Notes under the pieces: model-generated | Seen by the model: only the letters and a program-made list of their open reading frames with translations | Told to the model about the DNA's origin: nothing | The model's database searches: none | Program-made: the position numbers and the translations under genes | Assembly: GCF_028009165.1 (NCBI RefSeq) | Contig: NC_079241.1 | Span: forward strand, 372,001-436,000 | Source: Akanthomyces muscarius | Lineage: Eukaryota; Ascomycota; Sordariomycetes; Hypocreales; Cordycipitaceae | Direction of reading: 5' to 3' | Length of the DNA: 64,000 nt | Shown here: piece after piece, positions 1 through 10,612 of the stretch | Layout: every line of letters begins with the position of its first letter | Numbering within the stretch: the first letter of the stretch is position 1

Positions 1-318
1 GGCGTCACAATGCTGTATCTACTGGGGAAAACAGCCCTGCCCGAAAGCCTCGGGCCAGGCTGGAGAGTAAAAAACCCCGGCCCGCGCTACTACCGTTGGC
101 GCAGCGAGGTTGAAACGATGCGGAGTAGCCTTCGCGGTACCATGGGGGCAATCGTGAAGCAGATGCTAGGAAGACGTGCAAGAACACGCATAACGGCTCG
201 TCAGATCCTGGAACAGCTCAGGATAGCAGAAGAAGAGAGACAAGGAGAAGAGGAGAGACGAGCAAAAGACAAGAAGAAGGAAAAAAACAAGAAGCGACCA
301 GACACTGGACGCAGATAG
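1..318 (+). CDS. Protein kinase, C-terminal fragment (5' end outside window)
   Basis: The open frame enters from the left edge in phase with position 1 and stops at a TAG at 316-318. The first residues (GVTMLYLLGK) resemble the end of kinase subdomain IX, where DxWSxG is normally followed by a hydrophobic helix. Further on, MLGRRARTRITARQILEQLR has the shape of subdomain XI (mL..dP..RiTa.eiL), with the invariant Arg before Ile-Thr. The last 35 or so residues are an Arg/Lys/Glu-rich tail, probably disordered or helical and possibly nuclear. The ATG at position 10 is inside the domain and is not the true start. The catalytic core lies outside the window, so the subfamily and activity cannot be judged. 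It is tail-to-tail with the next gene, 265 bp apart. Confidence 0.65.
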   Translation, partial: GVTMLYLLGKTALPESLGPGWRVKNPGPRYYRWRSEVETMRSSLRGTMGAIVKQMLGRRARTRITARQILEQLRIAEEERQGEEERRAKDKKKEKNKKRPDTGRR

Positions 319-583
319 AACAAGAACTCATGAGCTAGATAGCGAGAATTAAACAGATTGTTTTCACTGACCATCTTAAATAATCATTATGAGTTTAAAA
401 TCCTTTGATGACTACTAATACATAGCCGCAAGCCACGCAGTAAAGTTCGCACCATGCTGTCGAGCACCCACTCTCTAAAGCGCCTTTTCTGTATTATGTT
501 TTTATTCGCAGCTACCAAAGAATACTAATGTCTGTTCGCAAGCAACACTGTAAAATCCGCAACACACGCTCATACCTGTGATT

Positions 584-2598
584 CTAGAGCCGCTCTTCAA
601 TATTACGCCTCCCTTTGCCGCTATTGAGCGGCTCCGTCGACTGCGTCTCCTCATGCCCATGACTACAGAGCTCCTTGTCCGCTGGCCCGTTATCCCGAAC
701 CCAGCCGAGTTCCTCGTAATAAATACGCGCAGGTCGGCTGAAACCTTTCCCGCTGAAATCATCTTCATATGGTGCGTGTCCGCTCGCCTGGCTTGAAACC
801 CGACTCGGAGGTGTCGGGTAACCACCTCGTGTTTTCCACTTGCCAATTACATTCGCATTGCCGTTGTCGTCGCTATCTGACGAGTCATCATCCTCGCCGC
901 TGCTGGTAGATATTATGGATGAGAGAGCATCCGAGTTGATCGGTTCTTCAGACGGGCTTGCTCGCGGTGAAACAGCTGGGAGCTCCTCCTCGTGGCCACT
1001 TTCGGCGTCTAAATGCCGATGACTACGTTTTCGAGTTTTGTGCTTTCGATCAAAGAGCTTCATTTCGCCGCTGATCTTGCCATTGAAACTGCCGTGGTCG
1101 TCTGAATTATAATCCTCGTCGCTACTGGTAGATATTGCGGATGAGGATGCTCCAGGGTTTGTTGTCCCTTCAGGTAGACTTTCTGGCCGTGGAACGGATA
1201 GGAGCGTCTCCTGTTTGCCACCTTGTGCCTCTGAATCCTGATTATTGCGCTTTCGATTATCGCGCTTTCGATTATTGAGTTTTCGGTCAATGAGCTTTCT
1301 CTTGCTGCTGATTCTCGCATGGAAATTGCTCTGATCGTCTGCATCATAACCCTCGTCGCTAGTGAAAGGTGTTGCGGATGAGGAAACTCGCAGGCTTGCT
1401 GGCTCTTTAAGCGGACTTGCTAGCGATATCACCGCCCGTCGCTTCTCCTCGCGGCCACTTTCGGCCTCTGAATCCTGAGGATCGCGCTTTCTCTTTCGGC
1501 TCCTTGTCGTATTGGAGTCGCTTTCAATGTTTGAAACGTAACCCGCGTCGCTGCTCGTAGATATTGCGGGGGAAGCTCTATGGCTTGTTGCCTTTTCCGG
1601 ACTTGTTCGCGGTGGTCCAGCTCGCCGCTTCACCTCGCGGCCACTTTGGGCCTCTGAATCATGAGAATCGCGCTTTCTCTTTCGGCTGCTGCCTGCATTG
1701 AGAGCACCGTCGTTGATCGAAGTGCTCCCGGCGTTGCTGTTTGGGGACCCTGTTGATGAGGAGGCTTCAAGAACTTTTGGCGTTTCAGACGGGCTTGCTG
1801 ACGGCGTTGTAGCCCTTCGCTTCCTTTTGAAGCCATTCTCAGCGTCTTGCTCTTGATGACTGCGTTTTCTCTTCCCGTCGCCCATGTAGTCCTCGCTTGC
1901 GCGGATCTGGTCGGCTGGCGGCGGTGAGTCATATGATTGGGCTGGGGAAAGCCGCGCCGATATGGCGTCGACTTCGAGACTGAATCTTTCGCGGCGCTCC
2001 TTTTTCCTTTGTTCTCTTTTCATCCTTCTTTCTTGCCTCTTCTCCCTGTACTGCTTCCTCCATGCTCGGTTTTCTGTTGGCAAAGAAAGTTAGCTTGTGG
2101 AAACTGGCGGCTGAGTTTATACTGACCACGCCTGCATTCTTGCCTCGCCTGCTCCTTGATTTCCGTCATCGTCTGAAATACCCTTGCCGTCTCAAAAAGG
2201 GATGGATCCCTCCACAGGTGAAAGAGCGACATGCCCAGCGATTTGAGATCCTCGCTGCGTGGCTGGCAAAACCACTCAACACCCCCGTCCATGTCGTTGA
2301 TGGCAGTAACGAGTTCATCAAACCTCTTCTTCTTGCGTTCTTCCATGTGCTTGTATAGATCTTGAACAGTGGCAGACTTTCGCATGAGTTCAACCACGTC
2401 CGCATGCCAAGCTTCCATGTCGAGGATCGGCATGGGAGTCGTGTTGAAGCGCTGGTACAGAGGGCCCCAAAGTGCTGTCTCATCTAGACCCTTGAATTTT
2501 CTGAACGGCAGTTTATAGGCGCTGCGGTCCCACCATCTGCGCTCGTCCCGACAGTCTTTGAAGACGCGAGTGGGCTTTTCAGGGTTTCTCCACGGCAT
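584..2598 (-). CDS. Basic, low-complexity protein with five tandem ~62-80-residue repeats
   Basis: I do not recognise a named family. Two exons join cleanly: 2598-2127 and 2073-584, with a 53-bp intron (2074-2126) having donor GTCAGT, a GCTAAC branch site and acceptor ACAG; the product is 653 residues. The ATG at 2598 is the first before the conserved-looking block (MPWRNPEKPTRVF); an upstream exon is not excluded. Residues 1-150 form a compact region rich in Trp and charged residues. Residues 160-190 are strongly Lys/Arg/Glu-rich. From about 225 to 560 there are five degenerate units, each with a KRKR-type cluster, a D(S/A)E-A-x-S/G-G block, one or more SP sites, and an ISTSSDEGY-like acidic serine block. 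The KRKR clusters look like nuclear localisation signals and the SSDE blocks like CK2 sites. Nuclear location is an inference. Confidence 0.6.
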
Positions 2599-4428
2599 TC
2601 TCTTGAATTTCGCTCGAACGTTGACGATTTCGCAGGTGATGATGCTTGAAGTAGAATGCTGACCTTCACGCGCTAAATTGAGGGGGCTAAGGCATGCAAT
2701 ATTATAAACTGTGGGAAATGTGGTTACACAGGCGCAGCGAAGTGTCATACCCAACCCCTGCGACGTGTGACCACCTGTACTGTAGCATCTACCACTCGAG
2801 AATGTGGTGCGCTCGTCCTCACTCGAACAGCAACCTTATATATTCTTCCGAGAAGTAGAGTCAGAGAGAAGCCAGATTTCTCTGGATCCCTTAATTTCAT
2901 CTCGTCGCGAAGACTGATGGCATTGTTGAGCAATGGCCGGGCTTTATTGCGTGCGACACAATTCGAACGCTGTACGACCAAGAGTAGCGTCGCTTGCCAA
3001 TGCCCTGGGCGCACTTGCCTGTTTTTCCCTGTTCATTTTGTCTCGGATGAGTCAACAAGAGCCTATCTGGTGATAAGGTTCCGCTTTGTGTGTGTCGCGC
3101 CACATGTGAAATCGCGATCGCGCTGGTCTGTACGGACACCTGACAAGTTATTTGGCGACAATTTCGGCACAGACTATGAAGTCTGGTTCAAAATGGCATG
3201 TTAGTAGCGAAGTACATGCATCACGTCGGAGAGGTCATGGCACAATGCTACAAGGGAGAGAGGTTTTCTTTGTTGCCCAGCCTCAGTTCACCAGGATGAC
3301 TTTTTTGATCATTTTTATTCCTTATCAATGGTAAAAACTCTTGTCAGTCTGGTAATAGATGACAGTTTCGGTCAAAAACAAAGGCCCTACATGGCAGAAG
3401 TGTAAGCAATCACCTACAGTACAAGGAGCTACATGGCATTGCCCACCAGCGCTGGGCGCTCGGGGTCAGCCGTCAATAATTCAGTCGTGCTATTGGCGAT
3501 GAGGGCTTGGCACGGATGACTTGGCCAATTAGACATTTTATATTTTTACCACACTAACGGGACCATATTGCGCCTTGCGAGACAATACGAAGCTACACAC
3601 GCGGCGATCAGCCGGTCAGCAAGCGGCCTGACGCAGGGGCAGCCACCTTGACGATCAAGGCTGCTGTGAGAATCGAAGAACGGCCTCAACATATCTTCCT
3701 TCTTTGTAGTGACGGCGCACGCAGTCTGGATTGAGCGATAAAGGGCAGTGCGCGACGAGCCAGCGATGCCAGTGTGCAAAGTGTTGGGTGTGCTCTGCAA
3801 GACGTATAGATCCGTGAGCAAGTGGTAGATTTGATGAGATTGAATTGCAGAGAGTGGCATTTTATGGATTGGTCGCAGAATCTTAATCCGGTGGCAATGG
3901 GCAGTCGCAAAAGAGGACGACGGCCGTGTCGCACAACGCGGCTGGACTTTTGGCTACATTACGTGCGGGTAGCAGAGTTACCGCGTGATAGATCAGACGT
4001 CGGCTCTTCGCCGTTGCATTTCTAGTGCTTTGTTTGATACACATGATGCCGCAGCAGAAGCGAGAGCACACCGAACAAAATAAACACAGGCTCGATGAGG
4101 ACATGTATTTGCGCCATCAGTAGCAACGGCCAATTCCACAGGAAGGAACGCAGACGTAATTGTGATGGGATTGCCAATTCAATGTTGACATGTATGTATA
4201 GTTATCAAAAGAAACGGCTATTACAGCAAAGAAAAAAGTTTGAAAGCCCAGGTGCGTGTCCGTGCCGCCGCACATGTGATCCAGGCCTGTGCTATTTGTT
4301 ACAAAAAGTGACGATGCATCCCATACTCCCATCTCCCACTCGCTCTCTCGAAAAAGCCAGCCCGATAATCTCTATTAAAAAAACCCCATATTATTTGTTC
4401 CGACAAACGCCATTCTTCTTCTCCCGCA
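2599..4428. other. Intergenic, 1.8 kb
   Basis: It separates the upstream side of the repeat-protein gene from the 3' end of the deacetylase gene. Several ORFs of 60-145 codons occur on both strands, but none shows a domain, signal peptide or splice-consistent extension. A short A/T-rich stretch lies around 3300-3350 and 3535-3550. I see nothing else in it. Confidence 0.5.
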
Positions 4429-5235
4429 TCACCGTCCCCCCAACGGCTCCACACTCTTCACCAGATCCGTAATCGTCACAATCTTGTACCCATCCGCCAG
4501 CAGCTTCGGCAGCACCATTCTCAACATCGGCGCCGTCCACTCCCTCCGATCATGGCATATGATGATTGCGCCCGGATGCGCCATGCTCAGTATATGCTTG
4601 GCATTCCGCTCCGGGTTGCGAATCTGCGGATCGTGCGGATAAATGCTCCCCAGCGTGATTCTGTACCCGCGATTGCCCAGCATATCCCGCATCTTGTTGT
4701 TGAAGAAGCCCGACCCGGGCCTAAAGTAATTGTTCGGCAGGATCTTGCCCTCGGCCGCATACGCCGCCACCAGCTTCTCCTTGACCTCGCCCACCTCCCG
4801 TTCCAGCTGCTCCAGGCTCAGACTTTTCGACGGCACGTCGTGCATCGCGTGGTTCCCCAGCTCGTGGCCCTCTGCGACGATTTTCCTGAGAGTCTGCTCC
4901 CGGCCCTCTACCTGCGCGCCAATGACGAAAAAGGTCGCGTGCACGTCAAACTCGCGCAGCACGCCCAGGATCTCGTCGGTGTGGGCCGAGGGCGCGTCGT
5001 CGAGGGACAGCGCCATCATCTTGGCCGTCGTCGTCTCCTCGAAGAGCACGTCGGGGTAGCGCGCGCGCAGGTAGCCGAGGAGGAAGCGCGGCGGCTTGTA
5101 CACGCAGTAGAGCGAGTAGAGCGGGATGAGGAGCAGCACGCCGAGGACGGCGAGGACGGCGAGTGTGGCCATGCGGTTGCGGCGGACGTGCCGCCGGAAC
5201 TTGGTCGGCAGGCGGAAGAAGGGTATGCGGGGCAT
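4429..5235 (-). CDS. Membrane-anchored polysaccharide deacetylase (NodB domain, CE4)
   Basis: CE4 enzymes hydrolyse N- or O-acetyl groups on chitin, peptidoglycan or xylan, using a divalent metal. The 268-residue intronless protein starts at the ATG at 5235 (MPRIPFFRLP); an upstream ATG is in frame but would bury the membrane segment. A basic stretch is followed by a hydrophobic helix at about 22-45, giving type II topology with the catalytic domain outside the cytosol. NodB motifs are visible: SLDDAPS at 77-83 (catalytic and metal Asp 79-80), NHAMH at 128-132 (metal histidines), FRPGSGFF at 171-178, and IICHD at 225-229 (catalytic His). Motif 1 reads SLDDAPS instead of the usual TFDDGP. The RPGSG form and short size recall bacterial-type deacetylases. 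Substrate is not predictable by eye; a cell-wall or extracellular polysaccharide is likely. Confidence 0.88.
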   Translation of the reverse strand: MPRIPFFRLPTKFRRHVRRNRMATLAVLAVLGVLLLIPLYSLYCVYKPPRFLLGYLRARYPDVLFEETTTAKMMALSLDDAPSAHTDEILGVLREFDVHATFFVIGAQVEGREQTLRKIVAEGHELGNHAMHDVPSKSLSLEQLEREVGEVKEKLVAAYAAEGKILPNNYFRPGSGFFNNKMRDMLGNRGYRITLGSIYPHDPQIRNPERNAKHILSMAHPGAIIICHDRREWTAPMLRMVLPKLLADGYKIVTITDLVKSVEPLGGR

Positions 5236-6905
5236 TGGATATGCGCGTGTGTTTGTGTGTGTTGCGTGCGGTGTGTTCTTGTATGTTGAGACGAATCGGT
5301 GTTCGTGTGTTGCGACGGTTTGTCGGGTCGAGCTGGCGGCGCAGCTAGGTATCAAGTTCTATCACCGGGACATGCTCCTGTGTCGCGCGCTCGTAGATGA
5401 ATTAATCGGGTATCGGTTCGCTGGTAAAGGAGTGGCAGGTTGACTTAGGATATCACGTTAGGGTATAATAGCGAGATGGTCGCAGTTGACTGTTTGTCCC
5501 CCTTTCCAGCGTCGAAGAAAAACCTCCTGGTTCGTCCTTTTCTTAGCTACCCGTTTTCGGTGGAGACTGAAAAGGGATCTGGACGGGACTCCATCCCCTG
5601 TATCTGGCCCGCGACTACAGGGGTCTCCAGGCGTCGCCCAGGCTAGTCAAGTAAGCGTAAATGAAGGCGTGTCTCACGGCCAGCAGCGCAGATAAATCCG
5701 TGCAGCCTTGAGTATGTGGCTGCATGGCAATTAATTACTCTAAAAGATCTGCACAGAATACGTCTGGCGAGATGGCCGGCGAATGAAGTCGAGATTGCTA
5801 CGGCTCGCACCGGACTACACGGGAAAGTCAGCAAGGCTGCGTGCCGGGAATGATGCATTTGTTTGCTTTCCCGAAATAGTGTGGACCTACGGAGTATCTA
5901 GAGTTGAATTAGATTTATACACTTGGTGCTTGGGGCAAAGCATCGTGCTCGTCGACCGGGCGTTGTGCGTTGGGCCACTTACACGGGCCTTGTCGGGCCA
6001 CACCGGCGCGCGACGCCGTGCCGCGACACCAACCACTATTTGTTTCTGCGTACTAGAAAACGGCGAGCCTGAGCTATATGTCGCTTTGCAATAAAGAAGG
6101 CGACGATAGTACTGGCTACACGCCACGGCTGCATGGATCATGCCACTATTGGGCTCATCGTGTCACATTGGGTCCAGGGCAGAGTACTGGTGTAGTGTAA
6201 GCTTCCTAGCGATCCGAGTGGCAAAGGGAGTTTCAACGCTGATTCGTCGCCGAGACGGAAAGCCCATCGAAAGCTGGTATAAGCGATAGCCCAAAGTCTG
6301 ACGTGCGTGATTTTACTGCCGTGTCGTCACCGGTTTAGACTTTGGGTGTGCATCTACGGGTACTGGGGCAGCTGGGCCGATCGAACAGCCTGTCAGGGCG
6401 CCACCTCGTAGCCGTGGCTACATGCGTTGTTTGTAGAGCCAGAAAAATCATCCCAGAAGGGACATTCCAAAGGAACAGGAAAAGGAATCGAATAAAGTAC
6501 ACAGCAAAGACCAGGGATATTTAGTCACCAAGAGAAAAGATATACAAGGCTCTGTCACGGTCGCCATTTACAGTTTCGTGGTTGCCTGGACCGGTATCGG
6601 AGGGTGGTGCAGCACTGCCCGAGGTTCTACTTTTCCCAGCTGAAAAAGGAATCGGCAGCATCATACAGCCAGAGAAACACCAAGTTCTCTCTGCAACGAC
6701 GTCAAGGGGACCAGTGTTTGGCGTATGCCAAGGGTGATTGTATTCAAAGTCCAGGTGGCGGTCCTGGACGGGGGAAGTTGGCCAGCCTATATCTGCGGCG
6801 GCGGGAACAAGAGAAAAAAGCAGGCAAGTGGTGCAGGTAGAACATGAACGCTAATTTATCATCAAGTATTCGTCAGGGTGGGAAAGGGTTCGTTTCGGCC
6901 GCGTG
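5236..6905. other. Intergenic, 1.7 kb
   Basis: It includes the upstream region of the deacetylase gene, with a GT-rich stretch near 5240-5330 on the plus strand (CA-rich in the transcript direction), and the 3' flank of the next gene. Short ORFs around 5783-6141 and 6342-6840 show no coding features. I see nothing else in it. Confidence 0.5.
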
Positions 6906-7668
6906 TCAGAGACGGGTAAAGTTGACGTGATACTGGGCGTGTGTTAGCTTGGCTGGAGCGTGCAAGAGAAGGACTGGGATGTTGGCTTACCAGGCCCAAC
7001 GTTTTGCGGCCACCGCGGATGTGGTGAATGTAGCGATCAATGACTGGGCCGGTCAGTAAGCTACCAATGATCAATGCCGGAAAGAGCAACTCACGCATCC
7101 CTTCACCGCGCTGTGCGAAATGGGCCTCTTTGCTGTCCCAGCCGATCAGCATGCCCGCCGAGAGCCCGACGGGCGGCGCCACGCCGTCGTGGACGACGGG
7201 CAGCCACTGGCCGTACGAGAGCGCGTGATAGCCCGGCACGCCCGGCTCCCGGTCAAAGAGGCGCGTAAACGGCTTGAGCCTGTCCTCGACGAAGCCCGGG
7301 TCGGCGTCGAGCGCGGTGACAATCTCGGTGCAGGGGCTGTTGAGCGAGGCGGCGATGCTGCCGTGCAGGTAGGCGCGGGAGCTGGCGTACGTGTCGGCGA
7401 CGGCGCGCAGCGAGTTGAGCCAGCGGGCGTACGAGGGCGAGGCGAGGAAGGCGTCGAGGGCGGCGCCGGTGGCCCAGCGGACGACCCAGACCCAGCGGCG
7501 CGAGTCCTCGAGCTGGTAGCCGAGATACGAGGCGCGCGCGCCGGGCACCGCCTGCAGCTTGGCGGCGACGTCGAGAAAGGCCGATGGCGGCGCGGGCGGC
7601 GAGTACGGCGGCGAGAGGTCCGGGCGGAAGGTGACGACGGAGAGCTGGGTGACTTCGCAGGTGGCCAT
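6906..7668 (-). CDS. Small dimeric alpha/beta-barrel (ABM-like) protein, 234 residues
   Basis: Two exons: 7668-6991 and 6932-6906, with a 58-bp intron (6933-6990; donor GTAAGC, GCTAAC branch, acceptor CCCAG). Without splicing the frame runs into meaningless sequence; with it the protein ends YHVNFTRL followed at once by a stop, an argument for the last 27-nt exon. Start is the ATG at 7668 (MATCEVTQL). The N-terminal half (about 5-105) has the strand-helix-strand layout of monooxygenase-like ferredoxin folds, including GYQLEDSRRWVWVVRW and a helix AFLASPSYARWL. A second similar half follows (about 110-230), ending in a strand. Such proteins are common in fungi. Most are uncharacterised and some catalyse oxidations or bind small aromatics; no catalytic residues can be assigned here. 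The 5' leader is CT-rich on the coding strand. Confidence 0.75.
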
Positions 7669-8947
7669 GATTGAGAAGAGCAGGAGAAGTGTAGAAAGGC
7701 AAAAAGAAGAAGAAGAAAATAGAATAATAAAAAGGTTTCGAGGAAAAGAGGACGAGGAGAGTAAAAGAGGTGGGAAGGTGAGAGGCGACGGCGTGGGGGG
7801 GGGGGAGGAGTGAGGCGGGTGGTGTTGGTATAGGAATGTAAGCCCCAGGATACGGAGAATTGTATACCAATGGAGCAAGAAAGAGCCGTGAGAGAGAGAA
7901 GAAAGCAAAACGAAAAACGGCCCCGGTGTGGTTATGGAGATTGGAGGGTCCTCCTAGTTTCTTGGTCCGATCCTCTTATTAGTGAATTGGTAGCATAAGA
8001 AGCGGAGAGTGAGAGGGAGAGGGAGCGGAAAACGGAGGGGAGGAGGAAGAAAGGCGAAAAGGTAGAAAAAGACGCGGTTGTGAGGATGGCGGTACTACCA
8101 GGATAGATATATACCCCGTCCCAGTGTTTTCTCTGCCTAAAACTAAGGCCCAGGAGTCATGGGCAAAATACAAAAGGGCCTTTTTTTTTTTTCCTTCTTT
8201 AGTTGGTTCGTGGAGTGTACTGGTAAGCCGTCCACCTGCCCGATTGGCGCAAAGCCTTTTTCTTTGCCCGCCCTCACGAGGCAACCGGCCGATGCGCGCT
8301 CAAGAATATGGAGCACTTTGGGTTCCGGTGTTCGGGGGGTGTGGATGGGTGGGTGGGTGGTGGTGGTGCGGAATCGCGCTGGGCTGTGTTGTGTAGCTTT
8401 TTTGCATATATACCAGTAGAACGGCCAGTGTGGGTAAGGGTGGCAAAGGTAGTAGGAGCGGCTTTTATTAAACGAGACGACAAGTAGCATGCTGTTTGTA
8501 GTCCGTACGCATCCTGGGTGCTGTTGGACGAGGGCCGGCGTTTGCGTTTGGCCGAGCACGTGTCGGACGTGCGGTGCTGTGCAACACCAACGAACAAATT
8601 GGACAGCAGCACCTACAGAACACGATAATGTTTAGGAATTGCAGGGCCGCTTATCTGTTCAGATGGCCAGATCAAGCAACCGATAAAGCATGTCGATTAT
8701 CGAGCTTTTGTTATCTGCAATCTGTGCTTTTTGGATAGTTGTGCTAGGAGCCTATTATTAGTGCTTGTTCCGCGCCTCGGTCCAACGACAGCGACCCCCC
8801 CCCCCCTTCCGGCGTAATGACCCTTTGGTCGCACCACCCAAGAGGCCGATCCCGGGGCAGAGGGGCCCGGCGCCTAGCTATTTGGTGTGGAGAAGAAGCG
8901 GGTGGGTGGTAATACGTTACAGTTGCCTCCCAGGTCCAGTGTTGTCT

Positions 8948-8948
<1 letters not shown>

Positions 8949-8979
<31 letters not shown>
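8949..8979. repeat. 31-bp poly(T) tract
   Basis: An uninterrupted run of 31 T on the plus strand, inside an intergenic region. It could be the A tail of an old retroposed element read on the minus strand, or simple slippage expansion. I saw no target-site duplication or element body next to it. Confidence 0.9.
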
Positions 8980-8980
<1 letters not shown>

Positions 8981-9577
8981 AAAAATCATTTTACTCTTTA
9001 CCAGTAAATAGATCATGTGCTATATTCTTCTCTGTCCTGAATTCCATCATCCAATCCTTTGTGGGCGTTTGATCTGTCGCGTTGCACTGCTTCGGACGTA
9101 GTTAGTGGGAAAAAGTGGTGGCGGCGCCAGACCACTGGCCCAAAAGAGCAAAGAGCCCGTCCAGCCTGCGCCGGAGCGGCTGTCGGAGCCGGTCAGATTT
9201 TTTACAGGCTCTTTATTACAGGCAGCAAGAAGAAAAAAAAATAGGTTACTCTGGCAGGGCCGCCCCCCTCCACACACGGTTGACTAGCGCCACCGAGTGA
9301 GCCGAATCTATCCTTCTCTTGCCATGCCCACCCCGGGCCATGCCTTATAGACCGCCCTGCTATAACAGTCTGCTGGATGATTTCGGAGAGAAAGAAGAAG
9401 AAAATCGCTCGTAGTCATTTAATTTCCGAGCGTCATGGCAGGAAAAGTAATAGTCCAGCGGAGAGGCATTTTCCCTGCATTTTTCCCGTTTGCCATGTGT
9501 TTGCGTTGGCAGCCTGCCACGTCCTTCTTCACCACCCGTGGGGGGGGACTGCCAGCACTCACGCCAACTACCTTGCC

Positions 9578-9601
9578 TAAGGTACCTTACCTACCTAGGT
9601 A
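9578..9601. repeat. Two adjacent KpnI/AvrII-type palindromes
   Basis: TAAGGTACCTTA (9578-9589) and TACCTAGGTA (9592-9601) are perfect palindromes two bases apart, followed by a further TACCTAA. Related TACC/GGTA-rich motifs recur near 23187, 58870-58915 and 59786. They lie outside coding regions. Function unknown. Confidence 0.7.
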
Positions 9602-10612
9602 TGTACCTAAAGTTAAAGAGGAGGCCTGCTCGCCTGCCAATGCCTGCCAGCTGTTCATGCGCGCAGCACGCACATCAAACGTTTTTTCTTTCTTTTCTTG
9701 CTGCACCACACACGCACACCACCACCACGGCAAACTACTGGAAGCCCAGCCTGCCTGCTGCATCAGACACACACCTGGTTCATTCCCGCCCGCTACGTCA
9801 TGATCCACGCAAGCCTCACTTGGCACGCTTCTTGTCTCATTCACCCTACGGGAACGATCAAAACAGCCAGTAAAAAGAGGCATGCGTCAAGTTGGAGGTA
9901 TTCACAGTCGTCATGACATCCGTGGCAGCCACCCGTCTGCCTCACATCCACACAACACAACGGGCAAATCGCCCCATACGAACTAGCGCCATCGCTTCAC
10001 AACCACACTTTGCTGCTGCTGCTGTTGCTGCTGCATGTTTCTGTGCAACACTACACCACCACACCTACAAATCACTCGTCTGTAGACATCACTACCCCGT
10101 ATTGTAACAGATCAACTTTCCTACGAAATCTGTCCCCCTTACATTTCAACTGCCGGGGGTCTTCTCCCACCTCGCCTTCTCACTGTTGAACAAAACGTCT
10201 CGCCGACATCGGCTTCAAAGGGCCTCTCCCCCACAATCGACCCCTCCAGCAGGGCTCGGTGCAATCCGATTGTCTTTCCACCCGCAAAGACCATCGATTC
10301 ATTTGTCCTGCAACGACGTCCAATTTTAGCCAAATTATCGGTGGTGGCCTTCATCACAAAAGCCTCCTCGCAGACAACAATGGGGCGATCCCGACCGCGG
10401 GGTGACAAGCTCTGGGTTATACATCTAGTACATCACCCATTATGACACCCCGTTTCGTAGCCGTAAGTATAATATTAATAACACTTTTGAATTAATACAT
10501 TCTAAACTGCGCTGAGAAAACCAACCCCTTTTACGTCCTAACCAGCCCCAGCTCGTGCAAAACTCCCGCACATTACTCATCAAGAGACTGGCATCCTTGG
10601 CAACGAGCCATC

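Larger units (their letters stand above)
7669..10612. other. Intergenic, 2.9 kb, with long homopolymer runs
   Basis: It contains an 11-bp G run (7795-7805), a 12-bp C run (8795-8806), a 31-bp T run (8949-8979), a G run at about 9540-9547, and two adjacent perfect palindromes at 9578-9589 and 9592-9601. CA-rich microsatellite-like sequence lies at about 9700-9730 and a short GCT repeat near 10010-10035. Many 60-130-codon ORFs are present on both strands, without domains or plausible splicing. I see no gene. Confidence 0.5.

Noticed and set aside
2074..2122. 49-bp intron with donor GTATAA in the repeat-protein gene
   Set aside because: Puts the second exon in the wrong frame; the donor GTCAGT four bases upstream (intron 2074-2126) restores it.
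2767..3204. 145-codon plus-strand ORF
   Set aside because: Starts inside the upstream flank of the repeat-protein gene and shows no recognisable motif.
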